Positions 35,123 to 45,510 of a stretch of 64,000 bases of DNA are shown in pieces. The stretch spans positions 1,860,001-1,924,000 of the forward strand of contig MBPM02000003.1 of the NCBI GenBank assembly GCA_001695595.3, written 5' to 3'. Numbering within the stretch: the first letter of the stretch is position 1; every line of letters begins with the position of its first letter. Both the position numbers and the translations under genes were made by a program. Source of the DNA: Plasmopara viticola. Taxonomy: Eukaryota; Oomycota; Peronosporomycetes; Peronosporales; Peronosporaceae. The notes under the pieces are model-generated. The model searched no databases and had not been told where the DNA came from. It saw only the letters and a list, made by a program, of their open reading frames with translations.

Positions 35123-36560
35123 AAAATCGGGACTTGTGTGATGTCACAAGTGTGACTTTCTGTGCTGGTACGCAGTCGCAGGCAAATTGAGAAGTCTATA
35201 TCAGTATTTGGTACATTGTTATCCTGATATTCAAGCTCTCAAATTAGGTAAGTCGCTGCTATATCGTCTACTCCGAACAGGTCGAAGCAAACATGTTTTT
35301 TTTCGTCGGCAGCCTAGCAGGTAGGATTCCGCTTTGCCTCGTTGAGACCATCGCGTGAATAAATGTGCTTGGACAGACAGCCCTCGGATACGACGCATGG
35401 TTAAGCAAGTTTAGCGCTTGCACGAGAACTCGGTCTTAAAACGCAATCGTCTACAGTATAGCACAGATTATGAGTAATCTTTGTATGGTGCTTCGAATAT
35501 GCTTGTATGTGATGCTTGTATGTGATGACTTATTTGCAGAAGAGAATTATTTTGCGTGAGAGTACGGGTATGGCATGCACACTTAATCTTCATTGTGTTC
35601 CAAGCAAAGTGACTCTGCAAGTACATATTTGCGTGAGAGTGATGCATACTTTAATGATTTAACATAGTAAGAAGTAAGATCAGGATGATAGACGCGTTTC
35701 AACAGAGCTCAATACCTTCTATAAGATCTTACGTAAGCTTGATTTTCTTGTGAGGCACGACTCTTACCTTAGTTAAACGTTTCTACGCAAAGAACACGAG
35801 TCGTAGACTGCCTCTTTTACCAAAGGCTCGATCAGATCATACATTAAAATGACTACTGGCTACACTAAATTCTTTGAATATGCTCCAACATCAATAGCGA
35901 AAGCTTTATCTGGCCGCAAACCTACTCCAAACTTACTTGCCCTACCATCATGAAAATGTTACAATCTTTTTTTTCTTAACAAATGAGCCTCGTAGAGAGA
36001 GAGCTATGCGTCATGATCATGGGGTCGATCTGTTAAGCAGTAAACAAGTTCATTATGTCGATCTATCTGAAGCACGATTGGCTTAATCCTACTGAGGAAT
36101 GTTTCTGCTGTGCTCAGAACATGTGGCGACGACTTATAAAGGGTATTTTTCGAAAATTTGGTGCGTGCTGCCAACACCAGTATTTGAAAGCATTTAGGCT
36201 AATCCTGCAGATACGCTCACATATCACCTTGTGGAGCTGAAACGTGCATCTGGAAATTCTGGCGAGAGTGACAGAAGGAACCTTTTGAGACCACTAGACA
36301 TATTTCCGAGTCGTAGAGCTAAGAAATCGCTTGCTTTTCGCGTTATGATCGCTTTTTGTAAAAATAGTGAGGAGTCAATTATAGCGCCAGCACACATTGG
36401 CGAAAATTACACCGGTACTGACTGTAGAGGAATAGAAGTAAAACAATGATGCTTGTGCAGCCACTGCATCTAGGTTTTAGGGCTGAAATTGCTACTCTTG
36501 TATGCTCTGATACCTGTATATTGCGCTAGTATAAGGACTAGGTTATTGCGTCACAATTAT
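35123..36560. other. Anonymous intergenic sequence
   Basis: No gene recognised. There are short direct repeats, for example GCTTGTATGTGAT twice near 35,500 and TTTGCGTGAGAGT at ~35,552 and ~35,629. A short open stretch near 36,200-36,449 is not long or distinctive enough to call. Confidence 0.5.
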
Positions 36561-36579
36561 GGCGAGTAAATTATAACTC

Positions 36580-37463
36580 GTGGAATTTGCGTTCTTTTTC
36601 GACTCATTGAGTTCGCTGCAACCTGCTACGACGGGACATTGTGCAGCAATGAAAGTGCTTTTGTATGAAGTAGCTGACGAATCAGCAGAATTTCTGCAAC
36701 GCACACATGACCGAAGTGTCTCGACAGCGTTGCATTGCGTGGCCAGTGAAGGACATCGCAACATCGTACGATTGCTATTGAAAAATGAAGTTAGTGAGGC
36801 TCATGTAGCTGGTGGCCGAACAAAAAGCGCTTGCACGGCATTGCTCAGCCACTTCGCAGTACGTCGCTCGCTGGTAAGCTTTTGGCTGCTTGTAGACTGC
36901 CATAGCACAAGATGGCGTGTATGCTGTAACTGATAACGTTTTAGAGCTCGTAAGGTACTAATTTGTAAAGGATGTAGCTGATGTGAACAGATAAAATGAT
37001 TTGTGAATGACGGCTCTAGGTTGCTTGCCAAGACGATTTGTTGGAGCGCACACTTGAGCAATCAAACGAGTACTACATGAATTCGTTGCGGCTTGCAAAG
37101 GTAAATACGACATTAACGAGATGTGGCATGAATCAGTGTGGCACAAATCTCTTTTGACAATGCTGGAATTGCTCGTCAACTATCATGTGTCATACTATCC
37201 AAACAACCTGGCGCAAGAAGACATCGTAATGTCATGCCATCGGATTTACTATGCAGCAGTGAATGGGAAAGCATGTTTGTGCAGAGACTAGTAACGAGGA
37301 AAGCGGTGAAAATAAACTTTGTAGATATACTACGCTTTTCCATGCAGCGGCATTTACTAATAGCCACGTTGACGTCATGCAAGTGTTGGTTTTCTTTGAC
37401 GCAGTCGACTGGCACCGCGTTAAATGCGTCAAGCTGTTGCTACACCACGGTGCGGGGATATGA
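36580..37463 (+). pseudogene. Ankyrin-repeat protein remnant
   Basis: A good ankyrin repeat is readable at about 36,720-36,790 (TALHCVASEGHRNIVRLLLK), preceded by a weaker one at ~36,625-36,700 (ATTGHCAAMKVLLYEVADES). A further degraded pair appears in another frame at ~37,316-37,460 (TTLFHAAAFTNSHVDVMQVL and VKCVKLLLHHGAG). The pieces are in different frames with stops between, and there is no start consistent with a full gene. Ankyrin proteins are abundant in oomycetes. The original partner and role cannot be inferred. Confidence 0.6.
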
Positions 37464-37639
37464 ACAAAGAACAAAGACAGCCTCTTGCCGTTCTAAATGG
37501 CAGAAGAAAACGAGTATATTTAAACTGAAGCATAACACCAGTGCGTTTTGAAACAACGCTGATGGCAATTTGATGCCGTGCCTTAGACTTTGATAATTGA
37601 AGTGGAAACACTGCTTCAAATTACAGTAGACAGTAATAT

Positions 37640-37920
37640 ATAATGTCAGGAAGTGGTAGTGGCTATTTTACGTGGACGCAGAACTGGATCGATATCAGGC
37701 CTCAGCCAATTAGGGGTGAGCAGGGCAATGTATCACTGTCGCACGAGTCGATGGCGTGACTGATTCCGTGGCTATGGCCAATCGTGAAGAGCTGTTTGTG
37801 TGGCTATAAAGCCATGTGGCATTCGTGGATAGTCAAGCACCGTATCTGATGACCAAGTTGGCACTTACCTTAAGGAATTTGGAAACGGTGGCTTCGTGTC
37901 CACATGTATGAGGTTGGGTT
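37640..37920 (+). pseudogene. Possible NudC/CS-domain remnant
   Basis: A short reading from an ATG at about 37,643 gives MSGSGSGYFTWTQNWIDIR, which resembles the start of a CS (p23/NudC-like) domain, where a Y-x-W-x-Q signature opens the fold. About 130 bp later an EELFVW stretch and an LTLRNLE stretch could correspond to later strands, but in shifted frames with stops. This is a weak call from motif order only. Confidence 0.3.
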
Positions 37921-38277
37921 TATACATGCTTTGATCAACATAGATTCGCGATCGTGGCGAATGTCTCTTTTACTCGGTAATTGCGGCCGGAAACTTGCTG
38001 TTCTAGCGGCTCGTAGACAGCGTTTGGTATGCAATAGCAAAGACAAATCGTTTGAGTTTTCAGTGATATTATTGGTATTTCTTGTCAAAGTAGGGTTTAT
38101 TGGCGAAATTACGACATGTAATACTAAAAAAGTATTATACAACGCACTAAGTCGTATCTGCGAGGTTTATTATACTACTTTTCAGCATTGGGTTTGTTGA
38201 TGATCGTGCCAAGCTGGGCACACAAGTCTACCGCGAGCCATCCTACAGCTGCCATCGACCGCTCCGCCACCTACTGC

Positions 38278-38595
38278 TTACTGCACGTTCTCGCGAATAA
38301 ATTGCTCGACCTTTTCAAACTTGGAGCTCACGTACGACGCCGCCACTTGTCCCTCTTTATACACGCGAAAAGTCGGAAAGCTGTCGACATCAATCTCTTC
38401 ACAAAAGTCTTCCAGGTCTTCGGCGCTCACTTTCAGAAACTTGACGCCAGCAAAGTCCGACGCCATGAGCTCGTTTACTTTTGGAGCAACCATCTTGCAG
38501 CCGCCGCACCAGGGCGCCGAGAACTGGACGACTGTGAGCTGCTTTTCACCAATAGCAGCGTGAAAGTCCTCGGGCGTGTGGATCTCGACAGGCAT
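38278..38595 (-). CDS. Thioredoxin, 105 aa, WCGGC active site
   Basis: Single-exon thioredoxin of normal length. Residues 25-34 are FSAPWCGGCK, with the redox pair Cys30 and Cys33. The central residues are Gly-Gly rather than the usual Gly-Pro, which usually shifts redox potential. The cis-proline (FPTFRVYKEG) is present at about residues 73-82. There is no targeting peptide, so it is probably cytosolic and reduced by thioredoxin reductase. It is divergent from the myosin gene, sharing a 290-bp intergenic region. It is paralogous to the protein at 48,134-48,802, sharing the VSAEDLE, CEE, VYK and SSKF blocks. Confidence 0.93.
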   Translation of the reverse strand: MPVEIHTPEDFHAAIGEKQLTVVQFSAPWCGGCKMVAPKVNELMASDFAGVKFLKVSAEDLEDFCEEIDVDSFPTFRVYKEGQVAASYVSSKFEKVEQFIRENVQ

Positions 38596-38885
38596 GGTGA
38601 CTAATCTTTTTGGAAAATGTCAGCTTGGAAACGGGACAGCCCAGGACGGACGCTCATTGGTTGCTGGACGAATCGTCGGAGAATTCGATTCGCTAATTTT
38701 AATCTAGCGTGTCGTCGTTCGACAGTGTTCAATAAATTTCAGCTCACGAAGAATCGTGTCACGGAATCGTTACTTTCTCGCTTACTGAAGTAAGAGATAG
38801 CCATGGCACGACGTTAATTTTAGCCAATCGATTGGATGCATGCCACATAGCACGAAAAGTCAGCGAATAGAGAGCGCATAGCGTC
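38596..38885. promoter_or_regulatory. Divergent promoter region, thioredoxin / myosin
   Basis: The 290 bp between the two start codons must hold both promoters. On the minus strand an ACATTTTCCAAA motif at 38,609-38,620 resembles an oomycete Inr, about 14-25 bp upstream of the thioredoxin ATG. CCAAT/ATTGG-type motifs occur at ~38,657 and ~38,823-38,834. Transcription starts are not known. Confidence 0.45.
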
Positions 38886-41800
38886 ATGAGCTCGGACGCA
38901 GGCGGTGTCCGTCGCAGCTACCGCAGTCCTGACCAAGGTCACGAACGCTCTGGTAGCTTCCGCCTCAGTAGTGACGATCCGGCTTCTTCTTCACCACGAT
39001 TGTCGCAACCGATGCGTCCTAGTCTCAAGAAAACGGCTCCAATCGAGGAGGGAGACTTTGTTTGGGTCAGTGACGAGCACGGTGTGTGCACGTCTGCAGT
39101 TGTTGTACGCACCGGATTTGTCTTTGACGAGGAGTCTGAGCAAGAGCAACACGTGACGGTCGTACACACGGAAGACGGCGAGGAACGCGCGATCCGCGAT
39201 CGGCCGTTGGTTAAATTACCCACGTGCCATCATCCAAAACAGCTACTATCGCTTGAGCTACACGACCTTAGTAATGTTCCTCTGATGGCGACGAATGGTG
39301 ATACTGGAAGGACGGAAACTTTTACGTTGGAACAATTGGAAAATGTAGCGCTGTACACGTTACGAGCGCGGTATCGCATGGAGCAAGTCTACACGTGGGT
39401 GGATCGAGTCCTTGTTGGCATCAATCCCGTCACTCCATTACCTATCTACACACCCGATCATATGCAAGCGTACAATAAGAGTCGGGAACAAACGCCCTTG
39501 TACGAGAAAGACACGGTCAACACTGCGCCTCCGCACGTCTTTGCCTTGGCACAGAATGCTCTTCGGTGCATGCAAGATGCCAATGAAGATCAAGCTGTCA
39601 TTCTATTGGGTGAAATGGGTGCCGGGAAGTCGGAGGCTGCAAAACTGATTGTCCAATACTTGTGCGAGATTGGCGACAGCGCATCTCTTCGACAAGAGGC
39701 GACGTCAGATGTTAGTATGCTGCATCCCGTTGGGCAACAGATTTTACATGCAATCACAATTCTCGAAGCTTTTGGAAATGCGGCGACGTTACAGAATCCA
39801 AACTCGTCTCGGTTTGCAAAAATGATTTCGGTGGAGTTTAGTAAACAGGGTGACGTCATTGGAGGAGGCTTTACGACGCATTTCTTTGAAAAGTGTCGTA
39901 TCGTGGAGTGTCGAAACCACGAACGGAATTTTCACGTGTTGTATCAAGTTCTTGCAGGGGTGCAACACGATCCAACACTTCGAGATGCCCTTGAATTGAA
40001 CAAGAACTTGAGTGACTTTGCCTTGTTGAAGCAAGCAAAACCAGAGCTTACACATGCAACGTTAGATGCGCGTGACTATCGAGATTTAATGTCGAGTTTC
40101 TCTGCGCTTCGAATTCGCAAGAATCAACGAATTGAGATTGTACGCATCGTTGCTGCCTTGTTGCATCTTGGCAATGTGGACTTTGTACTCGATCCAGAAG
40201 GTGGTAAAGTCGATAATCAAGCGACATCCATGACTGTGAGTGATGCCAATTCGTGCGTACTGAAGGACCCCGCGCAGATTTTAGTGGCTGCGAAACTCTT
40301 GGATATCGAACCAGTGGTGTTGGACAATTACTTTCGAACACGGCAATTCTTTTCCAAAGACGGTGGAAAAACGGTCTCGTCGCTTAAAGTCGTGACCATT
40401 TATCAAGCGCGCAAAGCTCGCGATACGTTTATTCGAAGTCTATACGAAGCGTTGTTTAATTTTCTCATTGAGACATTGAATGGGATTTTAGGTGGCATTT
40501 TTGATCGGTACGAGAAATCGAATATTGTGATCAATTCGCAAGGTGTCCACGTTCTCGACATGGTAGGATTTGAGAACCTCGAGCCTTCTTTCAACACGTT
40601 TGATCAACTTTGTTTTAATTATTGGAGTGACAAAGTGCATCAGTTTTACGTCCAAAATACCTTGGCAATTAATTTTGCCGACCTGGACAAAGAGACCCAA
40701 CAAGTGCAAGATCGATTGAGTTTTCACGTCAATAGTGGCATCACAATGGAACAAGAAACGTGTCTCCGGTTGTTTGAAGACCCTGCTTGTGGCATTTTTA
40801 CGCTTTTGACGGGATCGGGGAAAACACGCGCTCCTAATGACGACGATTTTGTCCAGAAACTCTTTAGCTTTAATGAAAACGTCAGTGCGTTGGCACGGCC
40901 AAACATGGGCACACAGACGACCAACGAGTACTTGGCTCCTTCGAAAGAATGGCGCCTTTTGTTTATCATTCAACACCATAGCTGTAAGGTCACGTACAAT
41001 GGCAAAGGCATTGCCGCCAAGAATGCCCTCACGATCTCCACGACGTGTGCTGCCATCATGCAGTCCTCCAAGAACGCAGTGCTCCATGCAGTTGGTGTGG
41101 CGCAAATGGCTGCAGCGTCGAATGAAAAGACCAAAGGTGCCTTGCACCGTGAAAGCATGTCCAAGTTTCGGAATTCCATGACTTCAGCCAAAACGGTGGG
41201 CGAAAGTGCGGCCATGAATGTGTTTAATCAAGCCGATACGTTGTTGCATGCATTGAATCATACGGGCAAGAACTTTTACGTGTGCCTGAAACCAAATGAA
41301 GAGCTGGAAGAAGGAGTGTTTGACTCGGCCTACGTGATGAAACAGATTCGAGATTATCACGTCGTGGAGCTCATGCAAGCGAGTCGATCGATCTTTACCG
41401 TCCAGTTGACGTATGGCCACTTTTTTCGACGATACAAAAACGTTTGTGGTCACCGTGGCACGTTAGAGTCGCTTTTACGCTCTTTGTTTGCGATCGGTGT
41501 GTTGGAAGAAGAGACGGTGGTAGTGGGGAAAGCCAAAGTGTATTTGACCAGCTATCAATGGAAAAAACTCGAGAAAGCGCGATTTTTGTACTTGAACGCG
41601 TGTGCGACCATGATTCAGCGCAATATGTTGCGTGGTGGCTTTCGAAAAAAGTCAGCACGGTTACTTTACGTCATGCGCGGACTGCGGGAAGCCACGGTTC
41701 AGCGCGATATGAACGATTTGATTCAACACCTTGCCAACTGTACGCAGATACTTGGCAAACGAGCGTGTGCGGACATTCGTGTTTTGAACGAAGGGCGGCA

Positions 41801-44800
41801 GTTGATTGGAAGACTGGACGAAGAAGAGTACGTGAACTCAATCATTGCTGATGCGAGTCGCATTGGCCATCCAAATTTGATTGAGTATGCTGTGCGTGTG
41901 GCGGAAAAGAGCTCCCCGTGGCTTGCTGTCGAGTCTTTACGACAGAAAAGCAAGAGTATTGTAGCGCTTCAAAAACACTTGAAGGATAAAGTGGCTGCCG
42001 TGAACAAGAAGCTGCGTGCATCAATAATTGCAAATGATCCTGAAGCGCTCATGGGCTCGTTGGCGACTTTGGAGGAACCGTCAGTCGAGTCATTAGAACG
42101 CAAATTGGCGACAATGATGATTATCCGTGCTCTTGAGGAGAAAAGCGTGGTCGAGTCGGTCTCGTACGCGCTGTCGACTCTTACTAAAGGAGACGATGAC
42201 GCAAGTGTAGTGAACGCATTGCTCGAATGTGCGACTAAAGCTGTACGACTAGGAGTGGAAGGAAAAGTGTCAAATGTGAAGGAGACGCTGCAGACCTTTT
42301 CGAGCTCTTGTAGTGCTAGTGATGAAGAGATTGAAGTCGAAGAAGAGATTGAGGTAGAGGAAGAAGTTGAGAATTTAAGTCCTATTGAATCTATTGATAC
42401 CGGATCCGTTGTGGCTGCGTTGCAAAAGGCGCTCGATGACGCGAACCTCTTTGCTGTCGACAGAATTTTGGCTCGTTTGAAAGCGCTTGGACTCTCCGAC
42501 GGAGATCCTCGAATCGCAGAGGCTCAACGCGCTGTCGCGGCACAAACTAATGCAGCAACTATCCACTCGGAACGCAAGCAAGTGGTCAAGTTTCTCGCTG
42601 TGGCCAAAATCTCGCACGATGTCGAGTTGTTGTCGCAAGCGATTGAAGCCGCGATTGGTGTCGGCTTAGCCAAGTGGGATTTTAATCTCAAAAATGCCGA
42701 GAGGGAACGTGAAAAGCTTCTAGCAGCTCAAAGCGACAGTTTAATGGTGTCAGATCCAGTCAAGACGCAAATGGTGGTAAAAAAGGTGAAAGTGATCAGG
42801 AAAGTCAAGACGATGGCCGAAAGCTCATTAATCAAAGCATTGGTGCAGATCTGGGAAGCGTCCGATGCAAGCGACCTCGATCGATTGCGCTGTGGTACGC
42901 CATCCCAATTGCAAGACGTGCTTGATGCGAAAGTATTGCGAATGAAACAAGTTGCTGATGTCCAAAAGACGTTGGAGGATGCACTTGAATGTGACGATTT
43001 CACCACTGTGGAGCAAGCGCTTGGGCAGTCGATTACAATAGGCTTTTGTTCTCCGCTCTTTGCTGCATTGTTCGATCACTATTCGACGCTTCAAAGTCGT
43101 GGAAATGGAGAGGACGTCGACGAAGATTGGACCACTACTGACGGCTTGCACGCAGCAATACAATTCTTGACTCGTCGTGTCGAAGCACACGCTGAGATTC
43201 GTGAAGACGCGTTGGAATTATTGTCGACGGAAGTGGACGAGTTTTCGACTTTGTGCGGTGAGACCGAAGGCCAGTACGATAAAGCAGAGCAAGAGCAGCT
43301 TTTGCTGACAGTTGGTACCTTGCGTCGCAGTCTAGAGGCTCGTATCGCCGCCGCTGCTCGTTTGGAATCGACGCTGGCCAGGCCGACGGATACGTCGTCG
43401 GTCAAAGCACTCGAGGTGAGTCTCGAAGCAGCAAGGGAAGCAGGCGTGCATGAACGCTTGGTTCTTAAAGCAGAAGATAAACTCACGGCAGTACGACGAA
43501 GCTGTGGTGGAACAAGTGACGGCCAGCGGTCAAGTAGCTACGGCCTGCTAACTCGCAACGATAGCGGCAGTAGCAGTCGGTATAGTGGACTGACCGAAGA
43601 CGCAAGTCCACGGTGTACTGCCTCTGGCGACGACAGTGCCGACTTTGCAAGTGACAAGAAGCACAAACCGAGTGTGGAAAAGGATGCGGTGGCGTTCAAT
43701 CATTTTGAAAGGTTGCGTGGCTTCAATGCGCACTCTGAACGCGCGCTTGCCAAGAAATTGTGCTGGGAAAGTCGTGCCATCTCGCAGAGTCTGTCCATCC
43801 TCGACGAGACGTCGGACGAGTCGACCACGACGCCAATGGCGTCGGCGGGACAGATGGCGCTGTCCATCAATCGCAGTATCCTCGGGTACATGCGCGATCG
43901 CATTGTGTTTTACCGCGAAATGCTTGCCCAGTACATTCTCCAGATTGGCCTCATGAAGCCGTCGCTTGTGGACGAGATTTACTTGCAATTGATGAAGCAA
44001 TTGACCAAGAACCCCAAGCGCGATAGTAGTATTCGTGGCTGGTCGTTGTTTGCCATGTGTGCCACGTCGTTCCCACCGTCCCTTGCGCTGCAAAAGTACG
44101 TGCTTTTGTTCCTCAGAGCCCAGACCGCCGAGAGTAATAGTTTTTGGCGGCTCGTCCGCACGATCGCCGCCTATTCGTTGAAAAAGCTGGAAAATCTCGT
44201 GGAACATGGCGCCACGGGGTTCATTCCCAGTATCGAAGAGATTCGGGGGTACGAAGCGCGGCCACCCTTTCTTGCCACGATCCAGTTACTGGATGGCACA
44301 CCCTTGGCAGACGCGTTCCCCGTCACGCCCGAGCTCACGGTCACGCAATTGGTCGAGATTTGTGCCCATTTCCTCGGCCTCGAAGACCACTTGGTCAATT
44401 TTCTCGGCCTCACGACCATCTCGGAGCGCGTGGTGGTGACGAAGTCGAGTCCCAATGGACTTCACGAAAGCGAAAATGATCCGGCGCTTGAGCCGCACGA
44501 GGCAATGACTCGAGAGACTGGAGTTTCGACAATGCGCCCATCGACGTCGTCGACGGTCTCGCCGTCTAGTTTCTTTCACAAATTCATTGCAGCGGCGTCG
44601 TTCTTGAGCTCGAATGTGTTTTTGGGCGATATTTTTGAAAAAGAACTCATTCGGGGCCGCGACGTGCGGTTTGTCCTCAAAATTCGGTTGCATCCCGTCT
44701 ACATGTTGCAATATACCGACGAAATGTACGATCGACTCGTGTACATTCAAGTCCAAGAAGAGATTGTCAAGGGCAACTTGCCCGTATTGGAGCAAGACGC

Positions 44801-45401
44801 GGTCGTGCGGCTCACGGCGCTGGCGATGGCCGTCGATTGTGAAGACACGCCGCCGCTTTCCGTGGAAGAAGTGGTCGAGATGCGCTTGTTGGAGTACTTG
44901 CCGGTGGAGTGGCAAGGAGCCCACGACGAAGACGAGTGGGCGGACCTCGTGTTGGATCAAATGACGGATCATCTCTTGGACGACCAAGATGCATTGTACC
45001 CCGTGAAGGACTTGCAGCGTCTCTACATTGACGAAGTGACGCGCCATCGCTTGTACGGCTCGAGTTTCTTTCCGTCCAAGCTCGTGAACCGTGGCGTGAA
45101 GAATGGAGTGACTGGACTCATTACGTGTCTTGGCATTGAAGTGCCCACGTACTTTGTGGTTGCCGTCAATGGCTACGGCCTGCACCTTCTCGGCCGCGAC
45201 GGGGCCATGTTGGCGTTTTGTGAGTACCAGCATATTGTAAATTGGGGGGTGGCGGCGCCGCACTATAAACTCTGTTTCAAACACGGGGCGGACGTCTCGG
45301 CGCAAGTGGAAGAGATGATTGTCACGACGAAATACCATGAAGAATTAGACGCGCTTTTAACGGATTACAAGGAAATTACGGCGCTCATGAGTGAAGCGTA
45401 G
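38886..45401 (+). CDS. MyTH4-FERM unconventional myosin, 2,171 aa, single exon
   Basis: Actin motor of unconventional type. Residues ~55-105 form an SH3-like N-terminal subdomain (EEGDFVWVSDEHG). The motor (~115-890) has the P-loop GEMGAGKSE at 242-250, switch I NPNSSRFAKM at 304-313 and switch II DMVGFE at 558-563, so it should bind and hydrolyse ATP. One IQ-like motif (CATMIQRNMLRGGFRKK) lies at ~906-922. A long helical, charged region follows, including an acidic run near 1,140-1,165. A MyTH4 domain at ~1,615-1,760 (LVDEIYLQLMKQLTKNPKRD) and a C-terminal FERM domain (~1,785-2,170) suggest cargo, microtubule or membrane binding. No intron is seen in 6.5 kb. It runs convergent with the sirtuin, with 109 bp between stops. 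Confidence 0.95.
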   Translation: MSSDAGGVRRSYRSPDQGHERSGSFRLSSDDPASSSPRLSQPMRPSLKKTAPIEEGDFVWVSDEHGVCTSAVVVRTGFVFDEESEQEQHVTVVHTEDGEERAIRDRPLVKLPTCHHPKQLLSLELHDLSNVPLMATNGDTGRTETFTLEQLENVALYTLRARYRMEQVYTWVDRVLVGINPVTPLPIYTPDHMQAYNKSREQTPLYEKDTVNTAPPHVFALAQNALRCMQDANEDQAVILLGEMGAGKSEAAKLIVQYLCEIGDSASLRQEATSDVSMLHPVGQQILHAITILEAFGNAATLQNPNSSRFAKMISVEFSKQGDVIGGGFTTHFFEKCRIVECRNHERNFHVLYQVLAGVQHDPTLRDALELNKNLSDFALLKQAKPELTHATLDARDYRDLMSSFSALRIRKNQRIEIVRIVAALLHLGNVDFVLDPEGGKVDNQATSMTVSDANSCVLKDPAQILVAAKLLDIEPVVLDNYFRTRQFFSKDGGKTVSSLKVVTIYQARKARDTFIRSLYEALFNFLIETLNGILGGIFDRYEKSNIVINSQGVHVLDMVGFENLEPSFNTFDQLCFNYWSDKVHQFYVQNTLAINFADLDKETQQVQDRLSFHVNSGITMEQETCLRLFEDPACGIFTLLTGSGKTRAPNDDDFVQKLFSFNENVSALARPNMGTQTTNEYLAPSKEWRLLFIIQHHSCKVTYNGKGIAAKNALTISTTCAAIMQSSKNAVLHAVGVAQMAAASNEKTKGALHRESMSKFRNSMTSAKTVGESAAMNVFNQADTLLHALNHTGKNFYVCLKPNEELEEGVFDSAYVMKQIRDYHVVELMQASRSIFTVQLTYGHFFRRYKNVCGHRGTLESLLRSLFAIGVLEEETVVVGKAKVYLTSYQWKKLEKARFLYLNACATMIQRNMLRGGFRKKSARLLYVMRGLREATVQRDMNDLIQHLANCTQILGKRACADIRVLNEGRQLIGRLDEEEYVNSIIADASRIGHPNLIEYAVRVAEKSSPWLAVESLRQKSKSIVALQKHLKDKVAAVNKKLRASIIANDPEALMGSLATLEEPSVESLERKLATMMIIRALEEKSVVESVSYALSTLTKGDDDASVVNALLECATKAVRLGVEGKVSNVKETLQTFSSSCSASDEEIEVEEEIEVEEEVENLSPIESIDTGSVVAALQKALDDANLFAVDRILARLKALGLSDGDPRIAEAQRAVAAQTNAATIHSERKQVVKFLAVAKISHDVELLSQAIEAAIGVGLAKWDFNLKNAEREREKLLAAQSDSLMVSDPVKTQMVVKKVKVIRKVKTMAESSLIKALVQIWEASDASDLDRLRCGTPSQLQDVLDAKVLRMKQVADVQKTLEDALECDDFTTVEQALGQSITIGFCSPLFAALFDHYSTLQSRGNGEDVDEDWTTTDGLHAAIQFLTRRVEAHAEIREDALELLSTEVDEFSTLCGETEGQYDKAEQEQLLLTVGTLRRSLEARIAAAARLESTLARPTDTSSVKALEVSLEAAREAGVHERLVLKAEDKLTAVRRSCGGTSDGQRSSSYGLLTRNDSGSSSRYSGLTEDASPRCTASGDDSADFASDKKHKPSVEKDAVAFNHFERLRGFNAHSERALAKKLCWESRAISQSLSILDETSDESTTTPMASAGQMALSINRSILGYMRDRIVFYREMLAQYILQIGLMKPSLVDEIYLQLMKQLTKNPKRDSSIRGWSLFAMCATSFPPSLALQKYVLLFLRAQTAESNSFWRLVRTIAAYSLKKLENLVEHGATGFIPSIEEIRGYEARPPFLATIQLLDGTPLADAFPVTPELTVTQLVEICAHFLGLEDHLVNFLGLTTISERVVVTKSSPNGLHESENDPALEPHEAMTRETGVSTMRPSTSSTVSPSSFFHKFIAAASFLSSNVFLGDIFEKELIRGRDVRFVLKIRLHPVYMLQYTDEMYDRLVYIQVQEEIVKGNLPVLEQDAVVRLTALAMAVDCEDTPPLSVEEVVEMRLLEYLPVEWQGAHDEDEWADLVLDQMTDHLLDDQDALYPVKDLQRLYIDEVTRHRLYGSSFFPSKLVNRGVKNGVTGLITCLGIEVPTYFVVAVNGYGLHLLGRDGAMLAFCEYQHIVNWGVAAPHYKLCFKHGADVSAQVEEMIVTTKYHEELDALLTDYKEITALMSEA

Positions 45402-45510
45402 GGTTGTAGTATCTAGACTGTCTTTTTCTTCTCTTGTTGTTTTCTCTCTATAGTCATCAATCGTACCGAACGCACTCTGTTATATAATAAACACACACGA
45501 GACCACCACA

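Noticed and set aside
44286..45338. 350-codon open frame on the minus strand of the myosin gene
   Set aside because: Antisense shadow of the FERM domain coding sequence; no domain, rich in His/Arg as expected from reverse-strand reading.
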